Assembly (NCBI GenBank): GCA_036378175.1
Contig: DASUWY010000012.1
Location: 33,382 to 97,381, forward strand
Source of the DNA: Thermoleophilaceae bacterium
Lineage (GTDB): Bacteria; Actinomycetota; Thermoleophilia; Solirubrobacterales; Thermoleophilaceae
DNA: 64,000 nt
Direction: 5' to 3'
The notes under the pieces were generated by a model that was given only the letters and a program-made list of their open reading frames with translations, searched no databases and was not told the DNA's origin. The position numbers and the translations under genes were made by a program. This document shows, piece after piece, positions 16,407-29,726 of this stretch (its first letter is position 1; each line of letters begins with the position of its first letter).

Positions 16407-17831
16407 CTAGGTGGTGGCGCGAGCACCAAACTTGCGCACCCGCTTCTCGCCCTTCGCCTCGAAGTAGGCCCACTCTTCACGGCCCAGCTCGGTAGCCGGC
16501 TCGCCACAGAACCACCACTCGCGGCCGATGCGCCACCAGTTGCGCGTGGCGCGCAGCTGCCCCAGCACCGCCAGCACGCCCGCCTCCATGCGCCGCCCCA
16601 TCATCTCGTTGGCGGGGAGGTTCTCCCGTCGCATCACGTCGAAGAACTCCGAGCGCGGATCGGACGACGCCGTGATCACGCGCATCACGAGCTCGGAGTC
16701 GATGGTCAGCTCGCGATCCTCCATGTACCAGCCGCCCACCTCCTTCACGTGCTCCATCAGCCGCTCGGCGTCGATGCGCTTGGGATTGGCGAGGAACCCG
16801 AGGTCGTGCAAGGCGGAGCGCAGGCGCTCCGGGTCGCCCTCGAACGCGGCGTCCAGCGCGGCGATCTCGAGCTCGATCTGCTCCTTGTCGAGCTGCTTGG
16901 TCATTCCGAAGTCGAGGAACGCCACCTTCCCGTTCTCCATGAGCAGGTAGTTGCCGGGATGGGCGTCGGCGTTGAAGTGCTGCAGGTGGTAGATCGAGCC
17001 GTAGTAGAAGCGGTAGATGATCTCGCCGATGCGGTCCCGCTCCTCCTGGGGGAGCGAGCGCGCGGTCTCGAAGCTCTCCCCATCCACCCATTCGGTGACG
17101 AGCACTCGCCGGCGCGAGAGCCGCGTGATCACGTCCGGCACGTAGATGAAGGGGTGACCGCGATAGGCGCGGGCGAACGTGCGCTGGTTCTGCGCCTCGT
17201 ACTCGTAGTCGAGCTCCTCGAGCACGCGCTCGCGGAGCTCGCGAGCCGCTGCCCGCGCGTCGAGCCCGGGCGCGATCGCCTTCGCCAGACGCAGGATCAT
17301 GCCGGCGTTCGAGAGGTCCGCCTCGAGCGCCTTCGCCACCTTCGGGTACTGCACCTTCACCGCCACCTTGCGGCCGTCCGGCAGCACGGCGTGGTGCACC
17401 TGACCGATCGACGCGGACGCGGCGGCGTCGTGGTCGAACTCCTCGAACAGCTCCTCCACCGGCTCCTCCAGCTCGTCCTCGAGCACCGCCTTCACGTCCT
17501 TCCACGGCATCGGCGGTGCGGAGTCGCGCAGCTTGGAGAGCTTCTCCTGGTAGAGCTCGCGGTACTCGGGCGGGAGGAAGTCCGTATCGATGAACGAGGC
17601 GAGCTGCCCGATCTTCATCGCCGCGCCCTTCATCGAACCGAGGGCGTCCACCATCCGCTCGGCCGCCTCCATGTGCGCACGGTCGAGATGCTCGGTGCGG
17701 GCCTCCTCGCTTCGACCCACGGATCGCGCCCGCGCGCCCGCGTAGCCGGCACCGCTCGCGCCGAGGGCCGACGCCACCTTGGCCGTGCGCCTGATGCGCC
17801 CGGTGGGGATGCTGTTGTCTTCCTTCGCCAC
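16407..17831 (-). CDS. ABC1/UbiB (AarF) family atypical kinase
   Basis: 474 residues, GTG start. The UbiB-type N-terminal KxGQ signature is M-K-I-G-Q-L-A-S near 74; the Ala-rich loop A-A-S-I-G-Q-V replaces a Gly-rich loop; ion-pair Lys in V-A-V-K-V-Q-Y; catalytic N-A-D-A-H-P-G-N and F-L-D-F-G-M follow. Family proteins act in quinone or lipid metabolism and hydrolyse ATP more than they phosphorylate protein. In actinobacteria without ubiquinone the partner pathway is unclear. It is convergent with prs and divergent from rplY across a 47-nt gap. Confidence 0.9.
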   Translation of the reverse strand: MAKEDNSIPTGRIRRTAKVASALGASGAGYAGARARSVGRSEEARTEHLDRAHMEAAERMVDALGSMKGAAMKIGQLASFIDTDFLPPEYRELYQEKLSKLRDSAPPMPWKDVKAVLEDELEEPVEELFEEFDHDAAASASIGQVHHAVLPDGRKVAVKVQYPKVAKALEADLSNAGMILRLAKAIAPGLDARAAARELRERVLEELDYEYEAQNQRTFARAYRGHPFIYVPDVITRLSRRRVLVTEWVDGESFETARSLPQEERDRIGEIIYRFYYGSIYHLQHFNADAHPGNYLLMENGKVAFLDFGMTKQLDKEQIELEIAALDAAFEGDPERLRSALHDLGFLANPKRIDAERLMEHVKEVGGWYMEDRELTIDSELVMRVITASSDPRSEFFDVMRRENLPANEMMGRRMEAGVLAVLGQLRATRNWWRIGREWWFCGEPATELGREEWAYFEAKGEKRVRKFGARATT

Positions 17832-17878
17832 TGCTCACTGAGGTTAAACAGCAACCGGTCGCTACACTGGCCGACTGC

Positions 17879-18598
17879 ATGGCAGACGGAAAACGCCCAT
17901 CACTTGAAGTCGAGGAGCGCGAGGAGCGCGGCACCCGCGCCACCAAGCGCCTCCGCAAGGACGGCTACGTGCCCGGCGTGGTCTATGGCGGCGACGATTG
18001 CGTGCCGTTCAAGGTCAACTACCGGACGCTGCGCGCCGCGCTGCATGACGGCTCGGCGCTGATCGACCTGAAGATCGGCGGCGGCACGGCCCGCCCGGTG
18101 ATCGTCAAGGACCAGCAGCACCACCCGGTCCGCGGCGACGTGATGCACATCGACCTCCTGCAGGTCCGTCTCGACGAGAAGATCAGCTCGACGGTCGCGC
18201 TCGAGCTCGAGAACGTCGAGGAGGCGCCCGGCGTGAAGGAGGGCGGCGTGCTCGAGCACGTCACCCGCGAGCTCAACATCGAGGCGCTGCCCACCGACAT
18301 CCCCGAGCGCATCACGGTCGACGTGTCCGGCATGGACATCAACGCCACGATGCACCTCTCCGAGATCAGCGCGCCGCAGGGCGTGGCCTTCCTCGACGAC
18401 CCCGAGGAGACGATCATCGCCACGATCACCGTGCCCACCGAGGTTGTGGAGCCGGAGATCGAGGAGGAGACCGAGCTCGTGGGCGAGGAGGCCGAGGCAG
18501 CCGCGGAGGCTGAGGCCGAGGCCGGCGCCGAGGGCGCAACCGGCGACGAGGCTGAGGCAGCCGGCGAAGCTGCGGCAGAGGGCGGCGAAGAGTCCTGA
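17879..18598 (+). CDS. rplY: 50S ribosomal protein L25 (CTC/TL5 form)
   Basis: 239 residues. Residues 1-95 are the 5S-rRNA-binding L25 domain (T-R-A-T-K-R-L-R-K-D-G-Y-V-P-G-V-V-Y-G), 96-185 the TL5/CTC beta domain (D-L-L-Q-V-R-L-D-E-K-I), and the last 50 residues an Ala/Glu tail typical of actinobacterial CTC proteins. It binds the central protuberance. TACACT lies 10 nt before the ATG. Immediately followed by pth with a 4-nt CTGA overlap. Confidence 0.95.
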   Translation: MADGKRPSLEVEEREERGTRATKRLRKDGYVPGVVYGGDDCVPFKVNYRTLRAALHDGSALIDLKIGGGTARPVIVKDQQHHPVRGDVMHIDLLQVRLDEKISSTVALELENVEEAPGVKEGGVLEHVTRELNIEALPTDIPERITVDVSGMDINATMHLSEISAPQGVAFLDDPEETIIATITVPTEVVEPEIEEETELVGEEAEAAAEAEAEAGAEGATGDEAEAAGEAAAEGGEES

Positions 18599-19179
18599 GC
18601 CTCTTCCGGCGCGGCGGGGACCGCGGCCGGGCCGACTGGCTGATCGTCGGGCTGGGCAACCCCGGCGACCGCTACGCGGGAACTCGTCACAACGTCGGCT
18701 TCGAGGTGGCGAACGAGCTGGCCTCGCGCTGGCAGCTCCCGAAGGCGAAGAAGAAGTACGCGGGCCTCATCACCCACGGCCGGACCGGCCCGGGAGGGCC
18801 GCACGTGGCCGTGCTCCTGCCGCAGACCTTCATGAACGAGGCCGGCAAGTCGGCCGGCCCCGCCCGCGGGGCATACGGCGTCCCGCTCGACCACGTGCTC
18901 GTGATCCACGACGAGATCGACCTGCCGTTCGGCGAGATCCGGACTCGTCTCGGTGGCGGGCTGGCCGGCCACAACGGTCTGAAATCGCTGAAGCAGGGGC
19001 TCGGGAGCGCGGACTTCCAGCGGGTTCGCGTGGGAGTCGGGCGCCCAGAGTCGAGCGATCCGGACATCGTCGCGTCGTACGTGCTCGCGAAGTTCCGGGA
19101 GCCGAAGGCGGACGTGGAGGCGCTGATCGGTCGCGCCGCTGACGAAGCTGAGCGGTTGATCGAGTCGTCCGGTGGGTAG
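18595..19179 (+). CDS. pth: Peptidyl-tRNA hydrolase, apparent CTG start
   Basis: 194 residues if read from CTG at 18595. Pth marks: G-L-G-N-P-G (19-24), catalytic R-H-N-V-G-F (His32), F-M-N-E-A-G, H-D-E-I-D-L-P-F-G, G-G-G-L-A-G-H-N-G-L-K-S. In this frame the nearest upstream stop is at 18553-18555 and no ATG, GTG or TTG occurs before the essential G-L-G-N-P-G; the first GTG (18706) would delete the active-site His. CTG at 18595 lies in a CTGA overlap with the rplY stop, the same geometry as the ATGA/GTGA junctions elsewhere here, so reinitiation at CTG is the best model. The enzyme frees stalled peptides from tRNA. Confidence 0.88.
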   Translation: MSLFRRGGDRGRADWLIVGLGNPGDRYAGTRHNVGFEVANELASRWQLPKAKKKYAGLITHGRTGPGGPHVAVLLPQTFMNEAGKSAGPARGAYGVPLDHVLVIHDEIDLPFGEIRTRLGGGLAGHNGLKSLKQGLGSADFQRVRVGVGRPESSDPDIVASYVLAKFREPKADVEALIGRAADEAERLIESSGG

Positions 19180-19188
19180 CTGCGCGGC

Positions 19189-19986
19189 ATGACCACCACA
19201 GCTACACACGCCGGCACCTTCAAGCTCGGCGGAGAACTCGAGGTGAACCGGTTCGGCTTCGGCGCCATGCGGCTCACCGGCGACGGCATCTGGGGAGAGC
19301 CGGCCGACCGCGAGCAGTGCAAACGGGTGCTGCTGCGCGCCCTCGAGCTCGGCATCAACTTCATCGACACCGCCGACTCGTACGGCCCAGAGGTGAGCGA
19401 GAACCTGATCGCGGAAACGCTCCACCCATACCCTGACGGGCTCCTGATCGCGACGAAGGGCGGCTTCCTGCGCGACGGCCCCAACAAGTGGCGTCCGGAC
19501 TGCCGGCCCGAGCATCTCAAGGAGGCGTGCGAGGCGAGCCTGCGGCGGCTGAAGGTCGACCGCATCGACCTCTACCAACTCCACACCGTCGACCAAAAGG
19601 TGCCTTACGAGGAATCGGTCGGCGCGATCAAGGAGCTCCAGGACGAGGGCAAGATCCGCCTCGCCGGCGTATCGAACGTCGACACTGCCGAGCTCGAGAC
19701 CGCGCGCGGCATCGTCGACGTCGTGTCGGTCCAGAACCGCTACAACCTCGCCGACCGGAGCTCGGAGGACGTGCTCGAGGCGTGCGAGCGCGACGGCATC
19801 GGCTTCATTCCCTGGGCGCCGCTCGAGGCGGGCCGCTCGGACGTGCCGAACGAGCTCGCGCTCGCGTGGCTTCTGCACCGCTCGCCGGTGATGATCCCGA
19901 TCCCCGGCACCTCATCGGTGGAGCATCTCGAACAGAACGTGTCGGCCGTCGAGGTCGAGCCAGAGGCGCTATCTAGAATCGGCTAG
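19189..19986 (+). CDS. Aldo/keto reductase
   Basis: 265 residues. Typical AKR motifs: F-I-D-T-A-D-S-Y-G near 62 with the catalytic Asp and Tyr, K-G-G-F near 92 with the catalytic Lys, L-Y-Q-L-H-T near 126 (catalytic His), and P-I-P-G-T-S-S near 240 for NADPH. Members reduce carbonyls to alcohols with NADPH; the natural substrate cannot be told. It starts 9 nt after pth and is probably co-transcribed with it. Slightly shorter than the usual 280-320 residues but with all catalytic residues in place. Confidence 0.9.
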   Translation: MTTTATHAGTFKLGGELEVNRFGFGAMRLTGDGIWGEPADREQCKRVLLRALELGINFIDTADSYGPEVSENLIAETLHPYPDGLLIATKGGFLRDGPNKWRPDCRPEHLKEACEASLRRLKVDRIDLYQLHTVDQKVPYEESVGAIKELQDEGKIRLAGVSNVDTAELETARGIVDVVSVQNRYNLADRSSEDVLEACERDGIGFIPWAPLEAGRSDVPNELALAWLLHRSPVMIPIPGTSSVEHLEQNVSAVEVEPEALSRIG

Positions 19987-20028
19987 CAACTGCCGCGCGG
20001 CGTCTCGGGCGGCCGTTTGCGCTGCCCG

Positions 20029-23340
<3,312 letters not shown>

Positions 23341-23451
23341 GCGTCGCCACGGAACGAAAACGTTCGCTAGTATCGATTCCCTGCGCGCAAGGCCCGGGAG
23401 GCTCGCGCATCCCCGCGCGCAACCGCCGAGTCACCGACACCTCTTTTCTGA

Positions 23452-24595
23452 ATGAAACGAAAGCTGCTCTCCGTCGTTGCCCTGCCCACGCTTGCCGCTG
23501 CGCTTCTCGTAGCGGGCTGCGGAAGTGGCGTACCCACCGATTCGGTCGCGACCGTCGACGGCACGTCGATCAAGAAGACCGACTTCAACCACTGGCTCGC
23601 GGTGGCCGCACGGCAGTCCGTGCCGCCGGGCAGCACCGCTCAGCCGGCGATCCCGGACCCGCCGAACTACACGAACTGCGTGGCCACGCTCCAGAAGCAG
23701 CCGGTGCCGAAGGGGCAGAAGAAGCCGTCGGCAGCAGCGCTCAAGGCGCAGTGCGAGCAGCAGTACAACGGGCTCAAGACTCAGGTGATGCAGTTCCTGA
23801 TCCAGTCCCAGTGGCTGCTCAAGGAGGCTGACGCGCGGAACCTCACCGCCAAGCCCGCGCAGGTGCAGAAGCAACTGGATGACCAGATCAAGCAGTCGTT
23901 CCCCAAGCGCGCGGACTTCAACAAGTTCCTCAAGACCTCCGGGATGACCATGCAGGACCTGCTCTTCCGCGTGAAGGTGGACGTGCTCACGCAGCAGGTC
24001 CGCCAGAAGGTGGTCGCGGGCCAGGACAAGGTTTCCCCCGCCGCCGTCACCAACTACTACAACAAGAACAAGGCGCGCTTCGCGCAGCCTGAGCGCCGCG
24101 ACCTGCTGGTGGTTCTCACCAAAACGCAGGCGAAGGCCAACCAGGCGAAGGCAGCGATCCAGAGCGGCCAGTCCTGGGCCTCCGTGGCGAAGAAGTTCTC
24201 GATCGACCAGGCCTCGAAGTCGCAGGGCGGCAAGCTGCCCGGAGTCGCGAAGGGCCAGCAGGAGAAGTCGTTCGACAACGCGATCTTCTCCGCCAAGAAG
24301 AACACACTCGTCGGCCCGGTGAAGACGCAGTTCGGCTACTACGTCTTCAAGGTCACGAAGGTCACGCCCGCCTCGCAGCAGACCGAGCAGCAGGCGCACG
24401 ACACGATCGTCAACCTGCTGCGCTCGCAGCAGGAGCAGACGGCGATCAACAACTTCGTGAAGGACTACCAGAAGAAGTACAAGTCCAAGACGAACTGCGC
24501 CAAGGGCTACGTGATCGACAGCTGCAAGAACGCTCCGAAGGCGAAGACGAACACGGCGCCGGCCGGCGGCGCGACAGGCGCCCAGGGCACGACTG

Positions 24596-24603
<8 letters not shown>
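23452..24603 (+). CDS. PpiC-type foldase lipoprotein (SurA/PrsA-like)
   Basis: 383 residues. Lipoprotein signal with L-V-A-G-C lipobox (Cys23). A SurA-N-like helical region with the 'parent' first strand (V-A-T-V-D-G-T-S-I-K-K-T-D-F) is followed by a parvulin domain about 215-310 (R-R-D-L-L-V-V-L-T, S-Q-G-G-K-L-P-G-V, V-G-P-V-K-T-Q-F-G-Y-Y-V-F-K-V). The C-terminus is Ala/Gly/Thr-rich. It should assist folding of secreted proteins outside the membrane. Its stop region overlaps the mazG GTG by 8 nt, tying it to the mazG-eno operon. Confidence 0.9.
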
Positions 24604-26507
<1,904 letters not shown>

Positions 26508-26514
26508 GGACCTC

Positions 26515-26631
26515 TCCCGCGGGCCCTACCGACTCAGACAAACGAATTGACTGGGGGTCAAACGGATTGACCGGTGGTCAAACGGATTGACCCGGGTGCA
26601 ATTTCTTTGTCTGAGTCGGTAGGAAGCGGGA
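26515..26631. repeat. Palindrome array: 18-bp inverted repeat enclosing three 20-bp repeats
   Basis: CCTACCGACTCAGACAAA (26525-26542) is the exact reverse complement of 26606-26623. Outside it TCCCGC (26515-26520) pairs with GCGGGA (26626-26631). The 63-nt inner part holds three direct 20-bp units (26539-26558, 26559-26578, 26579-26598), each built round a TTGAC...GTCAA dyad: unit 1 is 5 bp each side of 5 nt, unit 2 is TTGACC-GGT-GGTCAA, unit 3 a degenerate form centred on ACCCGGGT. As RNA or extruded DNA it would fold into a multi-arm junction; as duplex DNA it is a 20-bp-phased operator array. It lies between eno and ftsB. No known family recognised. Confidence 0.85.
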
Positions 26632-26667
26632 AGGACACGGTCCACGCAGGGCGAAGGGCGCTCCTGA

Positions 26668-27054
26668 ATGGCGCAGGCGGTGTCAGCGAGTGCTCAGCGG
26701 GCGGCGGCTCGCCGGCGGCAGAGGGCCGCGGGCGCTGCCCAGACGCGCAAGCGCGCCGGCGGGCGCGGCCCTTCCGGCATCCGCTGGGACCGTGTGGCGC
26801 GAACGGCGCTGCTGGCGACCCTCGGCATCGTGCTTCTGCTCTACATCTCGCCGCTTCACCGCTGGCTCACACAGCGCAACCTGGCGGCCCAGGAGACCCA
26901 GCAGCTCCACCAGCTGCAGCAGCAGAACAAGCAGCTGAGGGCGCACATCGCGAAGCTGCACGACCCCACGGCCCTGGAGGCCGAGGCGCGCAAGCTCGGC
27001 ATGGTCCGCCGCGGTGAGCGCGAGTACGTCGTGCAGAACCTCCCGCGGCGCTAG
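26668..27054 (+). CDS. FtsB/DivIC-like septum formation initiator
   Basis: 128 residues. A basic, Arg-rich cytoplasmic N-terminus (1-45), one membrane helix (about 46-63), then a leucine/glutamine heptad coiled coil (H-Q-L-Q-Q-Q-N-K-Q-L-R-A-H-I) and the conserved DivIC end E-A-R-K-L-G-M-V-R-R-G-E. With FtsL and FtsQ it joins the division-site complex. Gene order eno-ftsB is standard in actinobacteria. The 160-nt gap to eno is filled by the palindrome array. Confidence 0.9.
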   Translation: MAQAVSASAQRAAARRRQRAAGAAQTRKRAGGRGPSGIRWDRVARTALLATLGIVLLLYISPLHRWLTQRNLAAQETQQLHQLQQQNKQLRAHIAKLHDPTALEAEARKLGMVRRGEREYVVQNLPRR

Positions 27055-27105
27055 AGGATCAACCCCCTGGGCGGAGCCGGGCTCAGCGGCTAACGTCCTC
27101 GCCTC

Positions 27106-27450
27106 ATGTCGTACGCGGTTGAGAACGCACTGTTCCAGTGGGAGGACGGCGAGCGGCGGCTTCGCGAGACGCAGGAGCCCGCCCGCAGCCAGCTCGACCG
27201 CGGCGTGATGGTGGTGCTCGACGAGCTGCGGCGCCGGCTCGGGTCGGCCTTCAGCGTGGAGGAGCTGGCCGATCTGTACGCCGGTGACCTGGACTGGGCG
27301 TCGGACCTGGCTCAGGCCGCGGGAGCGGGCACTGACGCCTCCTGGGTGGTGGACGCCGCATTCCACCGCTACGCCCGCGAGGCCGCGAACTACGCGGGCG
27401 GGCGCACTCGCCTAAACGCGGGACGCGCGAACGTCCCGGGCAACGGCTGA
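27106..27450 (+). CDS. Conserved-looking hypothetical protein
   Basis: 114 residues, no recognised domain. Mostly helical and charged (W-E-D-G-E-R-R-L-R-E-T, L-D-E-L-R-R-R-L-G), with a short S-V-E-E-L-A-D-L-Y-A-G-D segment, no signal peptide and no membrane helix. Follows ftsB by 51 nt in the same direction. A TAACGT box lies 9 nt before the ATG. The function is unknown; genes of this size and place are common next to ftsB in related genomes, which is positional inference only. Confidence 0.7.
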   Translation: MSYAVENALFQWEDGERRLRETQEPARSQLDRGVMVVLDELRRRLGSAFSVEELADLYAGDLDWASDLAQAAGAGTDASWVVDAAFHRYAREAANYAGGRTRLNAGRANVPGNG

Positions 27451-27456
27451 GCCGGG

Positions 27457-28035
27457 CTACTCGTCGTCCGAGTCGTCGGCGTCGTCGGCGTCGCCGTTCC
27501 CGGCCGCTTCCTCGCCGGCGCGGCGGATGACGATGCGATCGGGCTCCACGCTGATGGTCACCGGCCGGTGGCCGGCCCAGTGCTCGGCGTAGACGGGGTT
27601 GTCCTGGATCGCTGGATCGAGCCAGAGCCCGTAGCCCTCGTCGCCGTGGTCGAAGGTGCCCTCGAGGTCGCGGTTCCGCGACCGTCCGCTCCCGCCACGC
27701 CGGCCGCGTCCTCCGCGCCGGCCGCGTCGCCGCCGCGGCTTGCCCTCCTTGGGCTCCTCGTCGCCCTCTTCTTCCTCTTCCTCGTCCTCATCCGGCTCCG
27801 CCTCGAGCTCGGCGGCGACGAGCGCATCGTCCTCCGCGCGGAGGTCGAGCTCATCGTCCATGCCGGGGCCGAAGTCGCCGTCACCGGTGGAGGGAACGAG
27901 CTCGTGCTCGCGCTTGAAGGCGTCGATGTCGCGGACGCTCACGTCCAGCTGGTGGGCGATCCAGGCGTTCGTGCGGCCCTCGCGGACCCAGCTTCGAATC
28001 TGGTTCAGCTGCGATTTCAGCGATCTGCGTGCCAA
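27457..28035 (-). CDS. HTH protein with acidic and RG-rich disordered centre
   Basis: 192 residues from a TTG start. Residues 1-45 look like a small helix-turn-helix (R-E-G-R-T-N-A-W-I-A-H-Q-L-D-V-S-V-R-D-I). Next come a long Asp/Glu block, then a block of alternating Arg and Gly (about 100-118), and a short folded-looking C-terminal part (Y-G-L-W-L-D-P-A-I-Q, P-V-T-I-S-V-E-P-D-R-I-V-I-R-R) before an Asp-rich tail. RG-rich tracts often bind RNA or promote phase separation. No known family assigned. Convergent with the preceding gene by 6 nt and divergent from csrA. Confidence 0.75.
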   Translation of the reverse strand: MARRSLKSQLNQIRSWVREGRTNAWIAHQLDVSVRDIDAFKREHELVPSTGDGDFGPGMDDELDLRAEDDALVAAELEAEPDEDEEEEEEGDEEPKEGKPRRRRGRRGGRGRRGGSGRSRNRDLEGTFDHGDEGYGLWLDPAIQDNPVYAEHWAGHRPVTISVEPDRIVIRRAGEEAAGNGDADDADDSDDE

Positions 28036-28217
28036 GGAGCGGGGGAGACTACCAACCCAAATCGGCCGGGATCTTGCTTAGACTGCGCATGTCACCACGG
28101 AAATGCCTCGCCCAGCCAGCTTAGGTAGCAGTGCGCCAGGTTGGGGGCGAGGGTCTATACACTGAGCCACGGAGGCGCTCATGCAGGTGGGCCGCAAACC
28201 CGGGCAGGGAGGCATAG

Positions 28218-28451
28218 ATGCTGGTTCTGACTAGAAAGTCCAACCAGAGCATCATGATCGGAGACGAGATCGAGGTGTCGGTCCTCGCGATCATGGGCGA
28301 AAAGGTGCGGATTGGGATAGAGGCCCCACGCAAGGTGCCGGTGTTCCGCAAAGAGGTCTACCTCGAGATCCAGCTCGAGCGCTCGGACGACGACTCGGAG
28401 CGCGAGCAGGTGACCGAGGCGCTGGAGCGCCTGAAGGCGAAAAAGGCCTAG
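28218..28451 (+). CDS. csrA: Carbon storage regulator CsrA
   Basis: 77 residues: M-L-V-L-T-R-K at the start, [27 protein letters not shown]. The RNA-binding Arg/Leu residues of strands 1 and 5 are kept, and the C-terminal helix is extended. CsrA binds GGA motifs in mRNA leaders. The leader here has AGGGAGG about 5 nt before the ATG and further GGA motifs upstream, so it could regulate itself. Unlike most neighbours it has a strong Shine-Dalgarno. No flagellar genes or fliW are nearby. Its end overlaps the next gene by 4 nt, tail to tail. Confidence 0.95.
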   Translation: MLVLTRKSNQSIMIGDEIEVSVLAIMGEKVRIGIEAPRKVPVFRKEVYLEIQLERSDDDSEREQVTEALERLKAKKA

Positions 28452-28696
28452 CTGCCGATAAGCAGAGAGAGGGTCTGGAACATCGCCCAGGTGACCACGA
28501 CTGTGGTGGCGATGATCACGGCCACGAGCACGGTGAAGTTCATGTTGCCGCGCTTCTCCACCCGCTGGGCTCGGCGCATGCGCGAACGTTGAGCGGCCTC
28601 CTTGCGAAGCCGCTCGCGGCGCAGCCGTTCCTCGGTCGTCTCCTCGTGGAAGGCGGCCTCGAACTCGGCCAGCGACTGTCGCATGCGCAGAGCCAT
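28448..28696 (-). CDS. Small tail-anchored membrane protein
   Basis: 82 residues. A highly charged helical N-terminus ([15 protein letters not shown]) precedes one membrane helix (about 53-77) near the C-terminus, with a basic R-V-E-K-R on the cytoplasmic side. No recognised domain. It sits between csrA and the DUF2090 gene, 24 nt from the latter and on the same strand, so the two may be co-transcribed. Function unknown. Confidence 0.7.
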   Translation of the reverse strand: MALRMRQSLAEFEAAFHEETTEERLRRERLRKEAAQRSRMRRAQRVEKRGNMNFTVLVAVIIATTVVVTWAMFQTLSLLIGS

Positions 28697-28720
28697 GAAC
28701 CGGGAAGGCTACACCCTTTA

Positions 28721-29653
28721 TCAGGCTGCGGCCTTGGCTTCGGACTCCTCGTAGACCTTCACGAATCTGAGGTAGTTCTCGCCGATCTGACGGGCCGCGT
28801 CCTCGCGCTCGATCGAGCCGTCGAGGAAGCCCTTCAGCGCGTCGCCCCAGATCGAGCGGCCGATCGCGAAGCCCACGAATCCCTCAACCGGGGCAGCCTG
28901 GGTGAGCCAGTGGTCGACCTTCTCGTCTGAAGCGCCGCGGCCCAGCAGCACGCATACGACGCCGTCGCGGCCGCCGGCGCGGGTCTGCTCGGCGAGCATC
29001 TCGGCGTCCGAGCGCTCGTCCACGCCCTCGATCTTCCAGATGTCCACCTCGATGCCCGCGTTCTGAATGTCCTCGATCGCGCGGCGCATCAGCTCCGGGC
29101 GAAGCTCGGCGTCGTAGCGGTCGCTGTCGCCATCCACCTGCGAGAGCTGGTCGTCGGTGGCCGGCACGAGCAGCTCGAAGAGGAACTTCCGGTCGTGGTC
29201 GTGGAGCCAGTCCGACAGGCGCTTGAGGCGCTCGAGCTGACGCGCGTTCATCTCGGTGTCCGGGTCGTCCGGGTTGTAGCGCACGAGCACCTTCGAGAAG
29301 TCCGGGTCGAACCTCTCGATGTGGTCGCCGAACTGGTCGCCGTATTCGAAGTCGAACTCGTTCTGGCCGCTCTTCTCAACCGGCATCGCGAGCTTGAGCC
29401 CGCGGCCGCGCGCCTGGCCGGGCACATCGGTGGGGGCGCCGAACTGCTCGTCCACGAGCGCGCCGGTGATGCCGGCCTCCGCGCCCTCGTCCAGGGCATG
29501 CAGAAGTCCTTCGAAGATCAGGTGCTTCGCGTCCGAGATCTTGTGAGTGTCCTCATCCGTGGGCTCGCCCTCGAGGCCGAACCACTTCTTCTGGAAGGAG
29601 CCGCGATGGTCGAACGCGAGGATGAAGAGCTTGCCGTCGTAGCCGGGATTCAT
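28721..29653 (-). CDS. DUF2090 class I aldolase-like TIM barrel
   Basis: 310 residues. Begins with F-I-L-A-F-D-H-R-G-S-F near 10-20, the same lead as the C-terminal DUF2090 domain of inositol-catabolic IolC proteins. Later parts include V-D-E-Q-F-G near 67, K-V-L-V-R-Y-N-P near 120, F-L-F-E-L-L-V-P near 160, W-K-I-E-G near 205 and F-A-I-G-R-S-I-W near 262, consistent with a (beta/alpha)8 sugar-phosphate aldolase. Substrate unknown; a ketose or deoxy-ketogluconate phosphate is plausible from the family. No inositol genes are nearby. Divergent from the GCS2 gene. Confidence 0.8.
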   Translation of the reverse strand: MNPGYDGKLFILAFDHRGSFQKKWFGLEGEPTDEDTHKISDAKHLIFEGLLHALDEGAEAGITGALVDEQFGAPTDVPGQARGRGLKLAMPVEKSGQNEFDFEYGDQFGDHIERFDPDFSKVLVRYNPDDPDTEMNARQLERLKRLSDWLHDHDRKFLFELLVPATDDQLSQVDGDSDRYDAELRPELMRRAIEDIQNAGIEVDIWKIEGVDERSDAEMLAEQTRAGGRDGVVCVLLGRGASDEKVDHWLTQAAPVEGFVGFAIGRSIWGDALKGFLDGSIEREDAARQIGENYLRFVKVYEESEAKAAA

Positions 29654-29726
29654 GGACCGTCCTCCGTCGTCTAAGTCGGTATGGGCGGGAGGTTATACCC
29701 GCCACCGTCGCGGATACGATGCCCGC

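Noticed and set aside
23352..23365. GAACGAAAACGTTC downstream of mfd as a LexA box
   Set aside because: The half-sites are 6 nt apart instead of the 4 nt of the actinobacterial/Bacillus SOS box, and the next gene is a foldase.
26539..26601. CRISPR array
   Set aside because: Three 20-bp repeats follow each other without spacers, lie inside a perfect inverted repeat, and no cas genes are near.
29669..29681. GTCTAAGTCGGTA matching the palindrome arm at 26609-26621 (12 of 13)
   Set aside because: No palindrome or repeat array accompanies it; a single near match in 64 kb is weak evidence for a shared site.
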